Shown here in pieces: positions 58,686 to 64,000 of a stretch of DNA of 64,000 bases. Numbering within the stretch: position 1 is the first letter of the stretch; each line of letters begins with the position of its first letter. Source of the DNA: Tetmemena sp. SeJ-2015. Its lineage: Eukaryota; Ciliophora; Spirotrichea; Sporadotrichida; Oxytrichidae. The position numbers were made by a program, and so were the translations under genes. The stretch is taken from positions 1 through 64,000 of the forward strand of contig JAJKFJ010021028.1 in NCBI GenBank assembly GCA_027382625.1, read 5' to 3'. A model generated the notes under the pieces. The model did not search any database. It had not been told where the DNA came from and worked only from the letters and a program-made list of their open reading frames with translations.

Positions 58686-60046
58686 TCAATTTCCTTCAAG
58701 CTTTTTTAAATCTGCAAGCAGAGCTTTCTCATCTTCCTCTCTTTGTAATCTTTCTTCATCTAGTCTGTGCAATAGTTTATTGATTTTCTATTTCTAAAAG
58801 TTTTCCTAATATAACTGCAAATTAAAAGCTTAGAATTTGTAAGAATAACTTGCCTTGAGAAGCCACTCTTAAAAGATATTCGCTAGTTGCCTTCTATTTT
58901 TTAGCATATCCAATTGCCTTGCTGATCTCCTCTATTTTTGAGCTTGCCATTTTCAAGAGCTAGCTACCTTGAATTGCTTGAGGAGCGAGCATGGAGCTGT
59001 GGTGCTATTATTCTTAAGTGTTTGATTTACAGAGTCCTGTATTTAGTTACTTATCATCTGTCGCTGTGTCATAGGTGCTACTCTGTAGCCTTGAGTTTAA
59101 TTGAACAGAGAAGTCGAAGAAGAGGAGTGAGATATTTTCCTCACTTTTTGAGATACGAAATCTCTCTTAGACTTAACTTGGGATCTCTACTAGCTTTAGG
59201 CATGATCGGTGTCAGTTGCTTAATTACTCTGTGCTTTGCTCACAAGTTACTTATCAGACTAAGAGTATTACAGGACTCTTTGATAATTTATCGTAGTCTT
59301 AGGCCTAAATTGAGATTTGCCTTAAGCTAGTTCTTTATGATGGATTAATTCTTGAGAAGGCTGGGGTTGAAAAATGTCATCTTCTGCTATTTATATTGTT
59401 TAAAGCATATTTATAAAGCTATTTACTTTGAAGTGATCCTCCTTCTGAACTTGGAAAGACTATTGATAGCTGCAGAGATGGGTCTTTTTCTCTTACTTTT
59501 TGGAAAACTATCTCCCAGAACTTACTTTTCTAAAGTACCATACTCCTGCTTGGGGCTTAGGCCCTCTTTCTGGTACCCTTTATAAGCGAGATACTCCTGA
59601 CCCAAATTTTCTAGCTCCTCATCCTCATCAATTCTAAATTCTTCGACTCTCTTAATCTGTCCTCTCATTTAGTTTGATATAATCAGGAAAATGAAGTCTT
59701 GATGAATATGAAGTAAAAATTGATGGTGACTATTATGAAGAGGGTGTCTTATAGTAAACAGCTTGAGGGTTGCTATTTTATCCATTCCCTTCCTCAGCTA
59801 AGTTGATAGGATATTGATAGATTTAAGTATATCCTGCCCTTTCCCCATTAGTGCTGGCTATTTGAATGAGTTTAAATTATCCTATGCTTTAATCCAAGGG
59901 GAGTAAACTCTTTTCAATTTTTGCATCTTAGAGATACCTAACTAAGCTTTTGCTCTGTTTAAAGCTTCCCGAATATTCCTGGGTTTTATCTTGAATTGCT
60001 CTTCACTTTCCTATTTGAGATTCCTTTCATCGTTGGTGAATTTCAT
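58686..60046 (-). CDS. K/Q/S-rich protein with C-terminal coiled coil
   Basis: The ATG at 60046 gives MKFTNDERNLKQESEEQFKI and a long frame (REALNRAKAQLGISKMQKLK, RRVEEF-type acidic segment near 59640, KSKRKRPISAAINSLSKFRR near 59480). It continues as a Ser/Gln-rich region near 59330-58960 (KISHSSSSTSLFNQTQGYRV). It ends in coiled coils ASSKIEEISKAIGYAKKQKA and NKLLHRLDEERLQREEDEKA, with a TGA at 58686-58688. Introns or IESs lie near 59420-59340, 58960-58950 and 58850-58800. The family is unknown. Confidence 0.55.
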
Positions 60047-60860
60047 TAGAGACTGATTTAGAGTTTAGAATTACAGATTCGTCTTTTCTCTTTCCTCTTT
60101 CTATGGTAGAAAATTAACCAAGGTAAAATTTTTTAAAAAATGGGTTAGAATCTTAGTTCTTGATAGGAGAAGGACTTAAGGTAGGATTTTGGCTAGATAT
60201 AATGTTTATATTTTAGTTGTAAGCCATCAGCATGTTCATCTTCTCTTGGTTATCATAATCAACGATTCCTACTTAACTCTATACAAACTAGCAAAGTTAT
60301 TACATTTAACTTATGTGTTTTTATTGATAAAACTAACTCTCGACAGCCTTTCCACTTTCGCTCTCAATCTAATTTTTTGTTATGTAAACTGATGAGATTT
60401 AGTCTATAGCAGCTTATTTAATCTGATTTTAATACCCTATTTACCACAAGCTTTACCTATTTTTTTTCATTTTTTTTCTTGGTTCCTTCCTAGAATAAAA
60501 AAAATTTAAATAAAAAAGTTTAAAAAGAATGGTGGATTTGATAATTTTCGTCTTAAATTTGAAAGGGGGGAAAATTTTGGGGATTTTAGGAAGTTAAGAA
60601 GATTCCTTCGCCAGATGCTTGGCCTCTTGTAAAGGTTTTTAATTTTTCTTGGACTGCCCTTTAAGGGGCCTCATTTACTTTTCACTTGATTTCTAATATT
60701 AAATTTAATTCACAGTTTAAATTATTAGTGAAAAAGGAAAATTAAATTTTAAAAAGAAAAAAGTTAAAAAAATTGCTTAAATTTAAAAAAATCAAAAAAA
60801 AAAGCATCCTAGTTTCAAAAAACGCTATCAAACACCAACTTTGGCGGAATGGCTAACCTC
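60047..60860. other. Low-complexity divergent intergenic region
   Basis: About 800 bp between divergent genes. 60440-60840 has many runs of A or T of six to ten, GGGGGG and TTTTGGGG. The DNA looks unlike neighbouring intergenic sequence and resembles 1010-1440. Open frame 60189-60392 is not supported. Confidence 0.45.
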
Positions 60861-63800
60861 CTGCATGCTCATACTTAATTACCGCAAGCAGGTCTTCCCT
60901 TTTCAATTGCATTTGCTGACAATCCTAATAGTAAGGAAAACCATAAGCCATTTTAATTTTATTAAATTTAAAAAAAGCAAAAATTTCATAAAAAGCCATC
61001 CATCATTCCATTCGTATAGGACAAGGAGTGTAAGCAAGCAATCATCTTAGGGAAATTTATAGCAACTCTTAAAGAGGAGAGTCGTAATTAGAAAGATATA
61101 AAACAAGTTCTCTACTGAAAAGGTAATGATGATGCTAGACAAAGAAAAATTGGAAGCCTTGGAAGAGGAATTTGCAGAGCACCCTGAAGGATTGGAACTA
61201 GAAAATTTTGTGTGGCTAATGAAGAGTGCGATGCAGCATTCACCAGAGGAAGAGTATGATTTAGTTCATGGATTGTGCAAACTTTTCAACGAAATTGATA
61301 TCAATGGAGATCAGCATATGGAATGGAAAGAGTTCACCCAGTATAAGTTAATTGATAGTAATATAATCTCAGTATATAATCGATGCAGTCATGCAGAATC
61401 AAGTAGCTTTGGAAAGTTAAAAAGACAGTGAAAAAGAAGCTAAGCATCTTGAGCAACTCTAAAATGGGGCAGATGAAAGAGAACTCACTGAAGTTTATAT
61501 TTAATTAAATTAACAATATAGTTTAAAGAATGCAGTAAAAGCTTGACCTGTTAGACAAGCAGAAAGTTTCAAACTTCCAAGATTTTACATATCTAAGCAA
61601 TTAGATAAAGCTGTTCATTTGAGATGAAATACAATGTCTTTATTTATACATTTGGGGCATATTCAAAAAGCAATTTACTGTAACCGATTTGAGATGATTC
61701 TTACCATGGAAAATATGCAGAAAGATTTGAAGCTATATTCTCCAGATTGCAAATTGAAGCTAAAGCTGGAACCTTAGTTCAAAATTTTATTTTCAAGGAA
61801 AGATTATTTTATGTTGCTTTGATGAGAAAAGGATTTTTGGTGCGTAGCAATGATCCCGCATTATTTCTGGGAAAGCTAGCTATCTTAGCTGAACATTAAA
61901 TTCCTCAAATCTCTAAATGCTCCATGATTTAGACAGGCATTTGGTTTTTGCCAAAACATAAGACTTGGATCACTGCAGGCAAAGATAATGTGATCAGAGA
62001 ATGGGATATATGGAAAGGTTCAAACTCGTCTATTTTAAAATTTTCCCTTTTTATAAAAAAAAGCCTAAAATTTTTGAATTGGTGTCATTCGAAGATCACA
62101 AGAAGGATATTATGGACGTTTGTGAGATTCACTCTCCTCTTTCAATTGCAACTGCAAGTTTCGAAAAACTATTAGGATATTCAATCTCTAAGAAAAGATA
62201 GCAATTGGAGTTTTGAAAGAACACAAGAAAGGAGTACGCTCACTCAACTATTCTCCTTATCACGGAGGAAATATCCTCTCGGTTGGGCATGAAAACTAAT
62301 CAATGTATGGTCCCCTGAAGGCAGTATCAATAGAAGCCATATCGGAAACAGAAGGCCATAATGCTCCTGTGGTCAGTGCGAAATTCATAAACTAGACTCC
62401 ATTTTGTGTTTCAGTTGATGAAAAGCTAAATGTTAGAATCTGGGATATAAGAACACTGCATTGCAAGCAAATCATTTCATATGAGAGCAAGTCAAAACTG
62501 CCCGTCTAAGGACCTTTAATTATTTTTGATTAAATGACTGCTCATTTTACCCTAGACTAAGAAATTTGCAGTTCTATCTAAGCGATTTATATTCTATGAC
62601 ACTATCAGCAATGATGATAACAATTTACAATCAGCGTCTGGAGGCACATCATCCCAAAATTAGACAGGTCAATCTAGATCTACTCCTTCTTTCGGGAAAT
62701 AAGGGTTGGCCCTTGAAAATGCAGCAGCTCAAATAGCTTAGATTAAAGTAAACCCAACAAAATCCTCAGCATGAGAACATGTATGCATAACACGAAATTT
62801 AACGATACTATCGCAGTTTTGTTATTTCACTAAGAATGAAATTAGAACTTAATAGGATTAAAATATTATATTAGGATAATTAACTTACGATGGTCTTACA
62901 GGTAAACTGATTAAAGTGTTCTCCGAAGTTATTGACAAGAGAACAAATGCTGAATTTTATTTTTTTAATTAGAATTATCTGCCTTTTGCTTGGATAATAG
63001 GCACAGAAAATGCTTTCTAGGAGATACAGCAGGCTCAGTTCGAGTATTTAATGTCAGTAACGGAGTATTTATAAAGCATGTAAATCATGATAATGATAAA
63101 AACTAAAATTAAGCAATCAATTCTCAAAAAAATAAAACAAAGGGGATTCTAAAGGAAATTTTAAAATTCAAAGTTTAAATAAGGTTTGATTTGTGGCGTT
63201 TAAAGATTACTTGATGCTCTACCAAAATTGGGGGTTTTAAATTAAGGGCTATAGAAAGGATCCTGACGAAACATTTATGCTTAGACAATCAATAGGAGGC
63301 CATTTTAAAGATGATATATCAGCTCTTGCATTTAATTTATAACTTATTATTAGGATTTAGATAAATTTGACGATCATCTGAGTTTGATAGCGACCGGTAG
63401 TAGATCAGGATGGTTTTCTGGGTTTCGGACTAATAATTGAAGGGATTTTTGGGGAAAGAGACAGTTACTTCACTTAAATTTTCTAGGTTTTAAACCAAAC
63501 CTATTAGCGCGGCTAATGTGGAATAGTTTGTATTTGGGGAGTGCGTCCTTGTCCTTATGAGGCTCGCCATATCTGCCTAGGTCGATTTGTAAACTTGGGG
63601 GGGAGGTGAGAACTTCACAAATATTCCTATAACTGCTTCCTTATAAAGGTGGTTGAAAGCGCATCTGCCAGAGACTGGGATCAACCTAATTCCAAGGATG
63701 CGGCTGGAGGTACAGTTCCAGCTAATAGGACTGACTAGGCCAAGTTAGAGAGGTCCCCTAAAAAGATTTTAATGAATGAAAATGATTATCTTTATTTAGA

Positions 63801-64000
63801 TCATAGAGATGGATGATTAGATGAGTTTACAATGCGAGAAAGAATTTGTCAAAGAAGCTTTTGAAGTTGAGTTTGACCTCAATAGCATATTAAGTTTTAT
63901 CAACTTTTAATTATTTTAAAGCAACGAATAAATAGAATACTATGAGACTGAGTACAATAAGGTGAAAGAAGACAATGATTCTGAAGAAGGAGTTTTCTAC
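60861..64000 (+). CDS. EF-hand / WD40-repeat protein (WDR49-like), runs off the window
   Basis: The frame is open from about 60841 if TAG is Gln. The first plausible start is an ATG near 60865; conserved sequence begins at MMMLDKEKLEALEEEFAEHP (61126). An EF-hand, DINGDQHMEWKE, lies near 61310. A 25-bp IES (61346-61370, pointer AGT) interrupts WKEFTQYK/YIIDAVMQNQ. WD40 blades include KTWITAGKDNVIREWDIWKG (about 61965), EHKKGVRSLNYSPYHGGNIL (about 62225), EGHNAPVVSAKFINQTPFCV (about 62355), KLNVRIWDIRTL (about 62430), FLGDTAGSVRVFNVSNG (about 63020), TGSRSGWF (about 63395) and IVCIWGVRPCPYEARHICLG (about 63530). The end of the window is still coding (acidic EYYETEYNKVKEDNDSEEGV). EF-hand/WD40 proteins of this layout are associated with cilia. 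Confidence 0.8.
61346..61370. other. 25-bp IES, pointer AGT
   Basis: AGT at 61346-61348 and 61371-61373. Excision joins TQYK to YIIDAVMQNQVALESQ in frame. Reading the same segment as a 26-bp GT..AG intron (61347-61372) gives the wrong frame, which favours an IES. Confidence 0.72.

Noticed and set aside
58938..59330. Plus-strand 130-residue hydrophobic open frame
   Set aside because: The opposite strand is a continuous S/Q-rich frame of the gene at 58686-60046 when TAR is read as Gln.

Overview
The window reads as germline (micronuclear) DNA of a spirotrich, probably hypotrich, ciliate. Genes stay open only if TAA and TAG are read as glutamine and TGA is the only stop. Introns are short (about 24-60 bp, GT..AG). 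Many coding regions are also cut by AT-rich segments bounded by short direct repeats ('pointers'). Removing the segment plus one pointer copy restores the frame, so these behave as internal eliminated sequences (IESs), and the kept pieces as MDSs. The code, introns and pointers are read from the sequence; the clade is inferred. No telomeric repeats, tRNA or rRNA genes were recognised.

Layout. 0-7 kb, minus strand, head to tail: amino-acid permease, cyclic-nucleotide-binding protein, CK1-like kinase. 7-15.2 kb, plus: Kelch/coiled-coil protein, unidentified helical protein, EF-hand/PH/kinase fusion. 15.5-18.7 kb: RAP-domain gene split by a foldback IES, then a 913-bp element with 41-bp terminal inverted repeats that carries an open frame. 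18.7-21.8 kb, plus: coiled-coil and Q-rich proteins. 22-30.2 kb, minus: cyclin, an unknown gene, a second foldback element, a second CK1-like kinase. 30.4-33.6 kb, plus: alpha/beta hydrolase and a multi-pass membrane protein. 33.9-36.05 kb, minus: mitochondrial HSP60 with a displaced coding piece. 36.2-37.1 kb, plus: Q/N-rich protein. 37.3-40.5 kb, minus: tubulin tyrosine ligase-like protein. 40.9-42.9 kb, plus: CDPK-like pseudokinase. 43.3-49.25 kb, minus: a scrambled P-type ATPase. 49.9-52.6 kb, minus: MUL1-like RING ligase with a 603-bp IES holding a GC-rich block. 52.9-60 kb, minus: disordered, LRR and coiled-coil proteins. 60.9 kb to the end, plus: EF-hand/WD40 protein.

The main result is the scrambled ATPase locus. 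In gene order, coding blocks near 48.2-48.4 kb alternate with blocks at 45.82-46.03 kb, and two further long jumps run between 47.2, 44.5-45.0 and 47.05 kb. Eight pointer pairs of 6-12 bp at these junctions join in frame and rebuild the actuator domain and the hinge region of a Na,K/H-type ATPase. HSP60 shows a smaller displacement of the same kind. Several genes show a one- or two-base frame slip that could be a very small IES or an assembly error; these are flagged. Exon ends are approximate except where a stop codon, start codon or pointer is cited.
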